The notes under the pieces: generated by a model
Told to the model about the DNA's origin: nothing
Seen by the model: the letters and a program-made list of their open reading frames with translations, nothing else
Databases searched by the model: none
NCBI RefSeq assembly: GCF_040939125.1
Contig: NZ_CP162495.1
Span: forward strand, 2,108,001-2,172,000
DNA from: Clostridium sp. BJN0013
GTDB taxonomy: Bacteria; Bacillota; Clostridia; Clostridiales; Clostridiaceae
DNA length: 64,000 nucleotides
Direction: 5' to 3'
Made by a program: the position numbers and the translations under genes
In this document: positions 17,695 to 27,449 of the stretch, piece by piece
How the letters are laid out: each line of letters opens with the position of its first letter
How positions within the stretch are numbered: position 1 is the stretch's first letter

Positions 17695-17787
17695 TTAAAT
17701 TTCCCATTTTAAGATTGTATAAAATAGCTTTTTTACAACTTAGCTCTATCAATGAATTATCCATATGATTCTAAGCTGTAAGATAAA

Positions 17788-18357
17788 CTATTTTGTAAAA
17801 TCTACCTTTGGAACTTCCTGTGCTCCCTGACTAGCCTTATAATATGTTTTTTGGGAAAAACCAAGCATACCTGAAATTATCGAATTTGGAAATCTTCTTA
17901 TGGATGTATTATAGTTATTCACAGCAGTATTATAATCTTGCCTTGCTATTCCTATTCTATTTTCTGTACCCTCTAAAGCAACAGATAAATCTCTAAAATT
18001 TTGATTAGATTTTAAATCTGGATACCTTTCAACAATTACTAAAAGTCTTGAAAGTGCTGATGAAAGTGCTGCATCTGCATTTGCTCTATCAGTAATTGTT
18101 TGCGCTCCAGCAAGCTTAGCTCTTGCATTCGCCACATCTGTAAATATTGTTTTTTCTTGAGCTGCATAACCTTTTACTGTTTGAACTAGGTTTGGTATTA
18201 AATCTGATCTTCTTTGCAGCTGAGTGTCAATATTTGCCTCTGCTGCATTAACTTTTTGCTCTAACCCTACAATGGAGTTATAACTACCTATTAAAGGTAA
18301 AAATATAACTAACAACATACCTATAACAATTAAAGATGTTTTCAATCTTTTACTCAT
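17788..18357 (-). CDS. lemA: LemA family protein
   Basis: 189 aa from the ATG at 18357, which has GGTGGTG six bases upstream; the frame extends to 18378 but without a site. An N-terminal anchor (TSLIVIGMLLVIFLPLIG) is followed by the LemA helical domain: YNSIVGLEQKVNAAEANIDTQLQRRSDLIPNLVQTVKGYAAQEKTIFTDVANARAKL, ending YNTSIRRFPNSIISGMLGF. It is membrane-anchored with a long coiled helix bundle. It is co-oriented with the TPM gene (93-base gap). Confidence 0.92.
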   Translation of the reverse strand: MSKRLKTSLIVIGMLLVIFLPLIGSYNSIVGLEQKVNAAEANIDTQLQRRSDLIPNLVQTVKGYAAQEKTIFTDVANARAKLAGAQTITDRANADAALSSALSRLLVIVERYPDLKSNQNFRDLSVALEGTENRIGIARQDYNTAVNNYNTSIRRFPNSIISGMLGFSQKTYYKASQGAQEVPKVDFTK

Positions 18358-18597
18358 TTGATACACCACCATTTTCATAATAGTATATTTATTTTAAGTA
18401 ATTTTTTTAATAAATATACTAGTGCATCAAATTCTTAAAGAGTACTTTTTCTAGAACCTGAAGTTCCAACAATATCTGTACACTTCCTTCATTTTTCAAC
18501 TTAAATATAAAATCAAAAGTAAATTTGTTTAAATTTTTCCAAACAATTTCACTCTAAGTCTTAAAAGCTACCCAAATATTAAATTCTAAATTAGATT

Positions 18598-20531
18598 TTA
18601 GTATTTAAATCCGAAAAAGTTCCAATAATTCAAAAACCATATATACAGCATTTCTGTAAAAGCTAAAACTAAGTAATATATTCTAGCAGATAATTTAATG
18701 TTTTTCTTCATCCAATCAATTATTATATAAACTAAAAACAATAAGTTTAAAATCAAGCTCAATATTGGCACACATAATAATAATTTAGCTTCCATGTTTA
18801 TGCCACATCTGGTTGGTTCCCCCAGTACAAATAAAGCTGCTGCAAAGAAAAATACATTTAAAAAGCTAATTGTAAAAGACATAACCAAAAGATATTTTTC
18901 TATCTTGTTTAATTTATTATCTTTCCTTTTTATCATAATATAAGCTGATCTTCCAATAGAAAATATAATTGATGCTAAAAATACTATTAAGCAAAATATA
19001 ATTATGGAAATCTGCACAGTTGAAAGCTCATACCATTTAAGTTTTTCATAAGTTCCGTGCCAGCTGTCCTGCTGCTGTGCTAGGTAATAAATTTGTCCAC
19101 TCTTATTTTTCTTAAATACTACATACTTCCCCGTATCTACTCTTTTAAATACCAATGGTTCTATTTCTTTGAGGGTTGTTGTGTACTTTTTCCCTACAAA
19201 AACATCTTTCCCTGTCAATGATAATGTTTTTTTATCCTTTAAACTTACAGTTAAATCTTCACCTTCTGAAAATGCATCAGCTTTGTGAAAGATACTTTTG
19301 GGATTTTCACTAAACCTATAAGTTCCTACAAAATCTTTTAAATTGCTTTTTGATCTATAAGAAGTCTTGTTATCCTTTATTTCTTCTTTCTTTGGAAGAT
19401 ACTTTGCAGTCATTTCTGCCACAATTTCATCTGGTACATTGTTATTTCCTTGATTTACAGATATAAAGACTCCTAAATTTTCATTTGGAAATAATGTCAT
19501 ATCGCTGTATATGTTATCTGGTGAATATCCAAGATGTTCTATTGCTCTATATCCTTTTATGATTTTTTCATTAAATCCATAGGCCATTCCTGGAAGCCTG
19601 GTATCAAAGGTTGCATGCTGACTGTGCATATTAATAGCTGTACTTTCCTTTAATATTCTTTTATTTTCATATGCTCCATTATTTAACTGGGCTATCATAA
19701 ATTTAGCCATATCATCAGAAGTTGATATTATACCTCCAATGGCATAGTTATTAAAATATCCTTCTACTTTCTTAGCCTTAAAAAGCTTACCATTTTCATA
19801 TTCATAACCTGATTCTAATCCTTTTGGGTTCATATCTCTATTTAATGTTGAATTGTTCATTTCTAGTGGTTTAAATATCTTATTCTCAATAAAGCTATTA
19901 AGAGGTTTTCCTGAAATCTGTTCAATAATTCCCCCTGCCAGTGCTGTATCATAGCTGCTGTAGTTGATAGCAGTTCCAGGCTCTCTTACTACTTTAGGCA
20001 GATGTTTTTTTAAAAAATCATTCATAGGAACTAAATCTTTTTTGTCTTTTGACAAATCTGCTATTCTATTATCGTCTATGCCTGATGTATGTGTAAGAAG
20101 CTGTTCTACTGTTACTGGATTTGAATATTCATTTTTTAAACTGTAATCTTTTAAATATTTATTTACATCAGCTTTTAAATCTATCTTACCTTGTTCATAG
20201 AGTGCATCATTGCTGTATAAGTAAAAAGCTTTGAAACAGATGCTATTCTAATCAAAGTTTTATCAGCAGTCATAGGTATTTTATTTTCTAAATCAGAATA
20301 CCCATAACCCTTACTAAAAACAATTTTTCCATCCTTAACAATAGTAATAGCTGCTCCCGGAATATGCTCTTCCTTCATCTTTTTTTGAAAAGTATTATCC
20401 ATAAATACTTTCATATCATCTTTATTACCAAATAAGTTATCACTTGAATTAGATTCTGCAAAAACTGTAATGTTACTTGTAAAACACAATATAAATATTG
20501 ACATGAATACAAATATCTTTTTATACCACAT
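18598..20531 (-). pseudogene. beta-lactamase-fold serine hydrolase with C-terminal membrane helices, frameshifted
   Basis: The gene starts at an ATG at 20531 (GGAGGAG site) with a signal peptide and reads IPGAAITIVKDGKIVFSKGYGYSDLE..IRIASVSKLFTYTAMM, giving the SxxK nucleophile (SVSK). Near 20200 one base is missing. The next frame resumes as ALYEQGKIDLKADVNKYLKDYSL..EQLLTHTSGIDDNRI..AINYSSYDTALAGGIIEQISGKPL and continues to 18598, with YSS as the YxN-type motif and HLGYSPDN near the third motif. About 140 C-terminal residues form four membrane helices. Intact relatives are penicillin-binding-protein-like esterases or peptidases. The single shift probably inactivates it. Confidence 0.82.
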
Positions 20532-20839
20532 ATCTAAGCTCCTCCATATTTTTAAGCATCTTCAGAAATTAACTGGTATTTTTCTTAAAATGCCTTATTT
20601 AAAACTTCAATTTATAACTAAATTATATAAAACGTCTATGATATCAGCCATTTATTTACCTTACAATATTCATTAACCAACATTACAATATTGTAAGATT
20701 TTATGACTTTAGTCCCTATATCAATGTGACTATAGAAATCTATTAATATACAAAAAAAAGCTTTATAATTAGATCATCAAAGGAGAGAAATATTAGATTT
20801 GCCAACCTAATTCAACAACAAATTTAAGGAGGGGTACAG
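20532..20839. other. intergenic gap
   Basis: 308 AT-rich bases between divergent, both broken, secreted-protein genes. The only clear signal is GGAGGGG just before the ATG at 20840. No RNA or repeat is recognised. Confidence 0.4.
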
Positions 20840-21641
20840 ATGACAATTAAAAAAAGCTTTCTAATACTTATTACAGCAATTATTTTCTTAATTTCCAACA
20901 TACAATTTGCTGCAGCAAAAAATAATGGTTCTCCACCACCAGCTCCAACAGGATTAACTATTTCTAATATTAGTACAAGCTCTCTTACATTGAATTGGTC
21001 TTCAGTATATGGTGCATCGGGATATTATGTTTATATGGCTGCACCAAATGATACTAACTACACTAAAATTGCCACTGTCACTGGTATAAAATTACTAAAG
21101 TCCGGACTAGCTGCTAATGCCCAGTATTGGTTCTATGTTAAGGCTTATAATTGCTATGGTACCTCAGCAAGTTCAATTCATGTAACTGCTAATACCCTGC
21201 AAATTTCTATAATACCAACTACAGCTAAAAAGCAAGTTTTAGGCTTTACAACCTATTATTATTCGGGAGATCCATCCTCTTACAATTCAATGGTAGCTAA
21301 TACTTTAACTATTGATAAAATAGCTACCCAAACCTATACTACAGACAGTCTTGGCAATATTTCAGGATTAGTTCCAACTAATCAAATTAGCTATGCAAAC
21401 AGCAATGGAATTAAAACCTATGCAATGCTTCAAAATAATTTTGATGGTAATATTGCAAAAGTAGTATTGGGAAATCAAACTAACAGACAAAATTTAGAAA
21501 GTAATCTTCTAAATGCAGTAAAAGCAAATATCTATATTGGATTTAGTTAATTCTTATAAGTTAAACGGCATTGCTATTTGGAGATTGGGGCTTGAAAACG
21601 CAGATTATTGGACAAGCATAAAAACAAAATTTAATAGGTAA
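20840..21641 (+). pseudogene. secreted FN3 / glycoside hydrolase 18-like protein with internal deletion
   Basis: A signal peptide (~1-26) is followed by a fibronectin type III domain (~33-120: PPAPTGLTISNISTSSLTLNWSSVYGASGYYVYM). A GH18-type start then reads VLGFTTYYYSGDPSSYNSMVANTLTIDKIATQTYTTDSLGNISGLVPTNQISYANSNGIKTYAMLQNNFD. The frame stops at 21548-21550 inside 'ANIYIGFS'. A few bases later a second frame gives the usual GH18 ending, LNGIAIWRLGLENADYWTSIKTKF, to TAA 21639-21641. About 150 residues including the catalytic DxxDxDxE segment are gone, so it cannot hydrolyse chitin-like glycans. Confidence 0.75.
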
Positions 21642-21699
21642 AAATAGCAATGACTGTTCATAGCATCTCAAATACTATGACTCCAAAGAACTCAATTTA

Positions 21700-22085
21700 C
21701 AATAAAATTTAAAATGAATTAAATAGGATAATATTTGATTCTGTTCTAACTGTCTTATTTCTAATTCTTTTTTTGTATCAAGTTTAGTTTTATTCATATA
21801 TACTGCTTGAACACATTCAAGGGTTTTAGTTAACCCTAATCTGTTTAATATATAATCTACCATATATTTTTGATGTACAAGGATAAGATTGCATTTCAAT
21901 ATACTATTTACCAGTTATCGTCCTTTTTCAAAACTATCTACAGATACCATATATGCATTGCTTTTTTGTTCTTTTATCAATACACCATCTGTTCCAGCAT
22001 ACAATATGTCTGCTGTATATCTACGTATGGACTGAATCATTCCCATATGTAATAATGAATTTTTTATTAAATATGCATTTGCTCT
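21700..22085 (-). pseudogene. GNAT-like acetyltransferase N-terminal fragment with internal stop
   Basis: On the minus strand one frame reads RANAYLIKNSLLHMGMIQSIRRYTADILYAGTDGVLIKEQKSNAYMVSVDSFEKGR, then TAA, then in the same frame LVNSILKCNLILVHQKYMVDYILNRLGLTKTLECVQAVYMNK. The order resembles the non-catalytic N-terminal half of clostridial two-domain GNAT enzymes. The acetyl-CoA binding half is absent and the start codon seems lost after a GGTGGAG site. The family call is tentative. Confidence 0.4.
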
Positions 22086-22123
22086 ATTCTTGATTTTTCT
22101 CCACCTTTAAATTTACACGTTTA

Positions 22124-22224
22124 GGGGTAGAGGGAGCATCCGTGTCATGTACTGAAAAGCAAATGTAATAATATGGTGTTTTATACTTATACAAATGCAA
22201 ATAAAAAGGCAGTACTGCCTTTTT
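22124..22224 (+). repeat. dispersed intergenic repeat family A, copy 4
   Basis: GGGGTAGAGGGAGCATCCG, TGTCATGTACTGAAAAGC, then a 22-base perfect palindromic hairpin (22203-22224, AAAAAGGCAGT / ACTGCCTTTTT). Copies 2 and 4 share a 16-base core exactly. Confidence 0.65.
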
Positions 22225-22315
22225 GATGATGAACACTATACGAATAATGAGTAATTAGCATAAATGAGTAAATTCAGTCTTTTTATAAATGCTTAAAATG
22301 TTATTTATTTCAAAA

Positions 22316-22344
22316 TTGATTATCTATTCTACTTATGCTATAGT
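22316..22344 (+). promoter_or_regulatory. sigma-A promoter of the padR operon
   Basis: TTGATT at 22316-22321, a 17-base spacer, and TATAGT at 22339-22344, ending 29 bases before the PadR start codon. Confidence 0.55.
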
Positions 22345-22373
22345 AAATGTATAATAGTTTAAGGAGTGATTTC

Positions 22374-22949
22374 ATGTCATTATCATACACCCTATTAGGT
22401 TTGCTAAATTATGCTTCTATGACTGGTTATGATTTGAAAAAGATTTTCGATGATTCTATTAACTTTTTTTGGTCGGCTCAAACAAGTCAAATTTATCGTG
22501 AATTAAAAACATTAGAGGAAAAAGGTTACATAGTTTCTGTAGTAAAACCAAGTGATAAGGGTCCATCTAAGCGTATATATAGCATTACTGAACAAGGGTT
22601 ATCTTACCTGAAAGAATGGCTTACTAATGTCCCTGATGAAATAAACGAGGATAACCGTAATGCTTTTTTATCGAGAGTTTTTTTATCCTCAAATGTAGGT
22701 TTTGAAGAATTATTTTTTCAGCTTCAAGAAAGATTAAAAAAGTATAAAAGAGATTATGAAAGCCTTAAATCAGTTGAAAATAAACTTGGAGAATATCTAC
22801 AAATGTTTGATAGAAAGGATGAAGTTTATTATTGGAAAATAGCACTTAGTAGAGGTTTTCATGATGTTGAATCTCACATTCATTGGGCTGAAGAAAGTTT
22901 AGATTATATTCGAGAAATAATTAATAATAAGAAAAGTGAGGATAGTTAA
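22374..22949 (+). CDS. PadR-family transcriptional regulator
   Basis: 191 aa from the ATG at 22374, chosen because AAGGAGTG lies 5 bases upstream; a longer frame to 22347 has no site. The N-terminal winged helix has the PadR pattern YTLLGLLNYASMTGYDLKKIFDDSINFFWSAQTSQIYRELKTLEEKGYI..KRIYSITEQGLSYLKEWL. A C-terminal helical dimerisation domain (~95-190, PadR_C/Vir-like) follows. The next gene starts 5 bases after the stop, so PadR probably controls a two-gene operon including itself. Ligand unknown. Confidence 0.9.
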   Translation: MSLSYTLLGLLNYASMTGYDLKKIFDDSINFFWSAQTSQIYRELKTLEEKGYIVSVVKPSDKGPSKRIYSITEQGLSYLKEWLTNVPDEINEDNRNAFLSRVFLSSNVGFEELFFQLQERLKKYKRDYESLKSVENKLGEYLQMFDRKDEVYYWKIALSRGFHDVESHIHWAEESLDYIREIINNKKSEDS

Positions 22950-22954
22950 ATATA

Positions 22955-24553
22955 ATGAAAAAAAAACGTTTAATTACAATAATATCTATACTTGTAATGA
23001 TAATTTTAATTTGTTTAGGAAGTTTTATTTATAAAAGTGTTACGTCAATTTCAGAAATATTTCGTTTAAACAGCAAACTTCAAGCTGAAGGCTACTATAT
23101 GGGGCAATTTGAATTTAAAATGCTTGGATGTGCTTATTATCTCGACAAGGGACATTACATAACAGCATTTTCTAAATTGAATCAAATACATAAGCAGTTA
23201 GAGACTAAAGAAGGTTTAATAAAAGTTCCGAAATTCACTAGCAAAAAAGAGGAATTTGAGTTTTATATTGGTCTACAAAATCCTAAAACGGGGGCGTTTA
23301 TGGATAACTCTTACCCACTTTTTACATATATTGGCTCAACTTTAAACATGATTAAGCATCTTGAATCTTTATCAGATGATACAGGTCAGCCTATAAAACT
23401 TAAATATCCAATTAAATTTTTGGATGAAATCAATTCACCTGAAAAGCTAAAGCCCTTTTTAGATGACTTATCTACAATTGGGTTTATAGCATCTAAACTT
23501 CCAAGAACACCTTATGTTGAAATAGCTGAACTATGCTATTATAACGACTTTGAACATACTAATTTATACACTTTTTCTCCTGAGTGGAAACAAGCACTCT
23601 TACAATGGCTATACAATAATCAAGATAGTAAAACAGGCTTTTGGGGTCCAAGATTAAGGAGCAACGGAAAGCTTTTAGATTCTGGGGACTTAGGATCTAC
23701 TTTCCATATTATCAAGTTGTTTGTAAATGAAAATGGAGACAACATACATAGTGAGTTTCCTTTACGCTATAATAATGAGATAATAACAACAGCCATTAAT
23801 AAACTTTCTCAGCCTGCACCTAAAGATGCAAATTTGAGTGAACTACATGACTGGAACTTAACAAGGTATCAAGGAATAAGCTTGATTACAAATTATTTGT
23901 GGCAAGGCATTTCCACTGAAAATAAAAATAAATCTAAGGAATTCATGGAGAATATCGTAAGAAATAAATTCGAAAAATATTATATTGAAAGTGAAGGAGG
24001 TTTCAGTTACTATCCTGGATTAGCAGAGGCTACTTTAGATGGTACTGGAGATGCATTATCTTTACTTAGAATTGTTGGTGCATTATCTCTGAACAGGCAA
24101 AAGCAATTATGGACAACTCCAACGAATAACATCATAGACTTAGGCGTGTACAAAATTTCAGAGTTAAAGGAAAATGACTTTACTTCAATTAAAAAATTCC
24201 AAGACATAAATTCATTACGTTTATATAGTAGTGAACCAGGTCCAGATGATTATTTATCTAATGTTGTTGGTATTATTTATCCTAAAAAGACATCAGTCCT
24301 TGATATTATGGACTTGTTGCTAAGAGTAACTCAATGGGTTAGTACAACATCACAGAGCATGGGAAACTGGACAACAAAAGAACAGATTATACAAGACCTT
24401 TCTACTGTAAAAATATCATCTGTTCAAGTTTTAAATAGAAATAATTTTCTTAAACAAGCAAATGGACTGCTAAATAATAACGGGAAATTGATCGTAATTG
24501 GATTTGATATTCTCCAAGTACCAAAATACAAAATAACATTTTATATTAAATAA
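22955..24553 (+). CDS. membrane-anchored protein with terpenoid-cyclase-like alpha-barrel repeats
   Basis: 532 aa. One N-terminal anchor (LITIISILVMIILICLGSFIY) is followed by a large extracellular helical domain. Segments such as YIGLQNPKTGAFMD, NNQDSKTGFWGPRL and a late EGGFSYYPG resemble the QW-type repeats that cap helices in the alpha/alpha toroids of terpene cyclases and prenyltransferases. No DxDD or DDxD catalytic motif is seen, so I do not call it a cyclase. It is translationally close to padR (5-base gap). A good terminator follows at 24622. Function unknown; a secreted or surface toroid is the most I can support. Confidence 0.5.
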   Translation: MKKKRLITIISILVMIILICLGSFIYKSVTSISEIFRLNSKLQAEGYYMGQFEFKMLGCAYYLDKGHYITAFSKLNQIHKQLETKEGLIKVPKFTSKKEEFEFYIGLQNPKTGAFMDNSYPLFTYIGSTLNMIKHLESLSDDTGQPIKLKYPIKFLDEINSPEKLKPFLDDLSTIGFIASKLPRTPYVEIAELCYYNDFEHTNLYTFSPEWKQALLQWLYNNQDSKTGFWGPRLRSNGKLLDSGDLGSTFHIIKLFVNENGDNIHSEFPLRYNNEIITTAINKLSQPAPKDANLSELHDWNLTRYQGISLITNYLWQGISTENKNKSKEFMENIVRNKFEKYYIESEGGFSYYPGLAEATLDGTGDALSLLRIVGALSLNRQKQLWTTPTNNIIDLGVYKISELKENDFTSIKKFQDINSLRLYSSEPGPDDYLSNVVGIIYPKKTSVLDIMDLLLRVTQWVSTTSQSMGNWTTKEQIIQDLSTVKISSVQVLNRNNFLKQANGLLNNNGKLIVIGFDILQVPKYKITFYIK

Positions 24554-24621
24554 ACATTTAATATCTCTTAATAATTATATAAATTTAATATCCATTATTT
24601 AGATTAAACTTTAACAAGAAC

Positions 24622-24648
24622 GGTTCATATTAATTGTTAATATGGACC
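24622..24648 (+). terminator. terminator of the padR operon
   Basis: GGTTCATATTAA / TTAATATGGACC (one mismatch) with a 3-base loop, then a T-rich tail (ATTTTATAATTTT). Confidence 0.65.
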
Positions 24649-24747
24649 ATTTTATAATTTTGTAGAAACAAAAACTATATCATTAATGGTTCAATTCAGC
24701 ATACTTAATTTTAATACTTCAATATAATTAAGTCGTCATATGAATAG

Positions 24748-24843
24748 ATTCGTATTCGGATTTTGAGCTTATAAAAACTAACACCATAAGATGTATACTT
24801 AAATGGTGTTAGATGCTAAAGTTGCTCAATTTCCGAAACGAAT
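24748..24843. repeat. nested inverted repeats beside the IS91-type element
   Basis: Outer imperfect arms 24748-24768 (ATTCGTATTCGGATTTTGAGC) and 24824-24843 (GCTCAATTTCCGAAACGAAT) enclose a perfect 10-bp stem CTAACACCAT / ATGGTGTTAG (24778-24787 with 24803-24812). It lies about 200 bases from the end of the transposase gene and could be its terminus or a separate small element. The rest of the 24554-25041 gap is unassigned. Confidence 0.45.
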
Positions 24844-25041
24844 TATAGGACGAAGCCACGGGGCAGTTACTATGGGGTTTCAATATCCCTTACGTATTCT
24901 TAAGTTTAATATTTTCTTATATTTTAGCACAGAATTTAGAGTAAAACTATAAAATACCCCTACAATTGTTGTATTTTTACTTAATCACATATGTACTTTC
25001 CCCCTCCCCATAGTTAATAAACTAATCACAATATCCATAAT

Positions 25042-26226
25042 TTATGCCGTTTTAGTATTTTTATCTGGTGGTCCTGAAATTCTCGGTTCTATTTTCCTCA
25101 TGGTTATCATTTTTCCACTACAGCGTGGACATTTATTTATATCTATTCCTGCAACTTTTAAAATAAACTCTGCTGTTGTTAAATTTAATTTAGCTTTGCT
25201 TTCACTCACCGGAGCTTTAAGAATCATCTTACATTTTTTAAGTTTTGTTCTACGGTTGCGATTACTTAAGATTCCATAATGTCTTATCTTAACAAATTTA
25301 GGTGGCAGCACATGCATTAAAAATCTACGTATGAATTCTTCAGCTGTAACTGTCATAACTTTTTCTTTATTATTATCCCGGTAATCTCTCCATTTAAAAC
25401 TCACAAGTCCATTTTCAAGAGCAAGAATTCTGTTGTTTGAAATTGCAACCCTGTGTGTATATCTTCCTAAATATTCAAATACATGTTCACTGCTCTTAAA
25501 TGGAGCTTTACAATAAACCACCCATTCTTTTTTATACAACTTGTCTAAAAAGCAGTGAAAGACATCCTTGTATTTTAAATCTTCAATACCGACAGTAAAT
25601 TTTAATTTGGTATTGCTGTAGTATTCTTTTTTAAGATAGTATAAAAATTTTCCGCGAAATTTTGCAGACAGGACCTTAACAGGTATAAAAAAATCTTCCT
25701 TGGAATTAATCCACCTTACCCCATCAAAAGATATTCCGCCACCGGTAACTATACAATGAATATGGGGATGATTCATAAGATTTTGTCCCCAAGTATGCAG
25801 TATTGTTGTAAAACCTATTTCTGCACCAAGATACTTTGCATCCTTTGAAAGTTCCAGAAGAGTTTCTGATACAGACTTAAACAAAATAGAATACATCTCT
25901 TTCTGATTTGTAAGTACCAAAAAATTTAGTTCTTCAGGTATAGTAAATACAACATGAAAATATGGTACTGGTAATAAGTCATTTTTTCTATCTTCAATCC
26001 ATTTTTCTTTTTTTAATGTCTGGCATTTAGGACAGTGTCTATCTCTACAAGAATTATAAGAAATTCTAATATGTCCGCATTCTTCACATTCATCTATGTG
26101 ACCGCCTAACTTTGACGTCCTGCATGAGATAATATTCCAAATTACCTTTTTAATGTGGAATGGCAGTTTATGTTTTTGGCAATACTCGTCTCCATGCTTA
26201 ATAAAAATATCCTGCAGCTCAATCAT
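25042..26226 (-). CDS. IS91-family transposase (HUH, Y2-type)
   Basis: 394 aa. The N-terminal zinc-binding region (CEECGHIRISYNSCRDRHCPKCQ) precedes the HUH nuclease core NHPHIHCIVTGGG, and the tyrosine motif sits in YLGRYTHRVAISNNRI (Y-x3-Y). This layout is that of IS91-type rolling-circle transposases, which nick one strand through a 5'-phosphotyrosine. The length is full and no stop interrupts it. Its start overlaps the end of the tyrosine recombinase gene by 8 bases, giving a two-gene element. A C-terminal CPRCSGKM zinc knuckle is also visible. Confidence 0.9.
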   Translation of the reverse strand: MIELQDIFIKHGDEYCQKHKLPFHIKKVIWNIISCRTSKLGGHIDECEECGHIRISYNSCRDRHCPKCQTLKKEKWIEDRKNDLLPVPYFHVVFTIPEELNFLVLTNQKEMYSILFKSVSETLLELSKDAKYLGAEIGFTTILHTWGQNLMNHPHIHCIVTGGGISFDGVRWINSKEDFFIPVKVLSAKFRGKFLYYLKKEYYSNTKLKFTVGIEDLKYKDVFHCFLDKLYKKEWVVYCKAPFKSSEHVFEYLGRYTHRVAISNNRILALENGLVSFKWRDYRDNNKEKVMTVTAEEFIRRFLMHVLPPKFVKIRHYGILSNRNRRTKLKKCKMILKAPVSESKAKLNLTTAEFILKVAGIDINKCPRCSGKMITMRKIEPRISGPPDKNTKTA

Positions 26227-27067
26227 TTTCTATACCTATAAGTATATCCAGTGGACTCTTTATATTTAATAAATCCATTCTTCTGAGGTGTAGATATATG
26301 GTGGTAGTAGTTATCCTTGTATATCCTAAAAGTCTCTGAATATAGCAAATATCCGTTCCGGTATCTAAAAGATGTGTTGCAAAACTATGTCTCAGTGTAT
26401 GTACTGTTGCAGGTTTAGTAATCTCTGCTTTTTCCTTTGACTTCTGAAATACCCTTTGAACGCTGCGTGGTGTTATGGCATCAGTCCTATATCTTCCTGA
26501 AAACAAATATTCTTTAGGTTTATATTCTTTCCAGTACTCCCTTAGAACTTGAAGATTTAATTCTGATAAAAGTGAATATCGATCTTTTTTACATTTACCC
26601 TGCCTTATAAATATTTGCATATTTTTACTGTCTATATCTGTTACTTTGAGATTGCAAACCTCACTTACTCTTAATCCTGCAGAATAAATTGTCATAAAAA
26701 TTGCCTTGTGTTTAATATTTGGGGCAGCATCAAAAATAGCTTTTATCCCTTCAGGCGATAATACAACAGGTAACCTTCTACGTTCTTTTATTCTCGGGAT
26801 TTTATTAATATCCCAGGTCCGGTTTAAAACTTTTGTATATAAAATTTTAAGGGCTGTATAAATTGAACCTACAGATCCTTCTGTCAAACATCTTTTTGTG
26901 ATACAATAGTGTAAATACTCTTGTATTTCTTTTTCACCCAATAAATTAGGTGATTTTTTATGGTATTTTGCAAAATTGCCAACATGATTAATATAATATT
27001 TTGTAGTAATTGGACTGTACCCTTTCAAATCCATATAGATTTTCATTTGTTTTCTTAATTCTGACAT
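26219..27067 (-). CDS. tyrosine recombinase of the IS91-type element
   Basis: 282 aa from the ATG at 27067 behind GAGGAG; a longer start at 27082 is less likely. It has an N-terminal SAM-like core-binding domain (MKIYMDLKGYSPITTKYYINHVGNFAKYH..) and a catalytic domain with the first Arg in SAGLRVSEVCNLKVTDID, HTLRHSFATHLL (H-x-x-R), and the nucleophile Tyr in LGYTRITTTTIYLH. XerD-like integrases paired with an IS91 transposase occur in Firmicutes; their exact role in transposition is not well defined. The gene appears intact. Confidence 0.9.
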   Translation of the reverse strand: MSELRKQMKIYMDLKGYSPITTKYYINHVGNFAKYHKKSPNLLGEKEIQEYLHYCITKRCLTEGSVGSIYTALKILYTKVLNRTWDINKIPRIKERRRLPVVLSPEGIKAIFDAAPNIKHKAIFMTIYSAGLRVSEVCNLKVTDIDSKNMQIFIRQGKCKKDRYSLLSELNLQVLREYWKEYKPKEYLFSGRYRTDAITPRSVQRVFQKSKEKAEITKPATVHTLRHSFATHLLDTGTDICYIQRLLGYTRITTTTIYLHLRRMDLLNIKSPLDILIGIEND

Positions 27068-27133
27068 GATAACACTCCTCAATTATTTTGATTTTTGTCC
27101 TAAAATAATAATAATTGAAGTGTTCATGATAAT

Positions 27134-27239
27134 AAAGTGGTATTTAGATAAAAATAAATACCACTTTTAAAATACATGTCTTTAAATTTTACCAGAAAAG
27201 TTTAAATTACTTACAACGCAGCCACCACTTAATAGTGGT
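27134..27239. repeat. two hairpins upstream of the IS91-type genes
   Basis: AAAGTGGTATTTA / TAAATACCACTTT (27134-27146 with 27155-27167) and ACCACT-TAAT-AGTGGT (27224-27239). They may belong to the right end of the element, since HUH elements use terminal hairpins. No target-site duplication is expected for IS91, so the exact boundary cannot be fixed here. Confidence 0.4.
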
Positions 27240-27314
27240 TTCGTTCATAATTACTATTCCGAATTAATACATAACCATCCATACCAAGATTATACTAAAT
27301 ATAGAAAAATAGTT

Positions 27315-27359
27315 AAACCGCAAACTCATTTACATTTTAAGGAATTGAGTTTGCGGTTT
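27315..27359 (-). terminator. terminator of the EamA gene
   Basis: Perfect 14-bp stem AAACCGCAAACTCA / TGAGTTTGCGGTTT; on the minus strand it is followed by AACTATTTTTC. Confidence 0.55.
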
Positions 27360-27385
27360 ATCGTAGCTACCCTAGGATTACCCCA

Positions 27386-27425
27386 TCAATTCGGATTTTT
27401 TGCGGGTATACCAGTATAGCTTGGA
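27386..27425. repeat. 40-bp direct repeat flanking EamA, left copy
   Basis: It begins TCAATTCGG and contains GGGTATACCAGTATAGCTTGGA. It matches the copy at 28550-28589 at 31 of 40 positions with no gaps. The two copies bracket the EamA gene. Confidence 0.6.
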
Positions 27426-27449
27426 GTAGTAAGAATAGCTCTGATTCGT

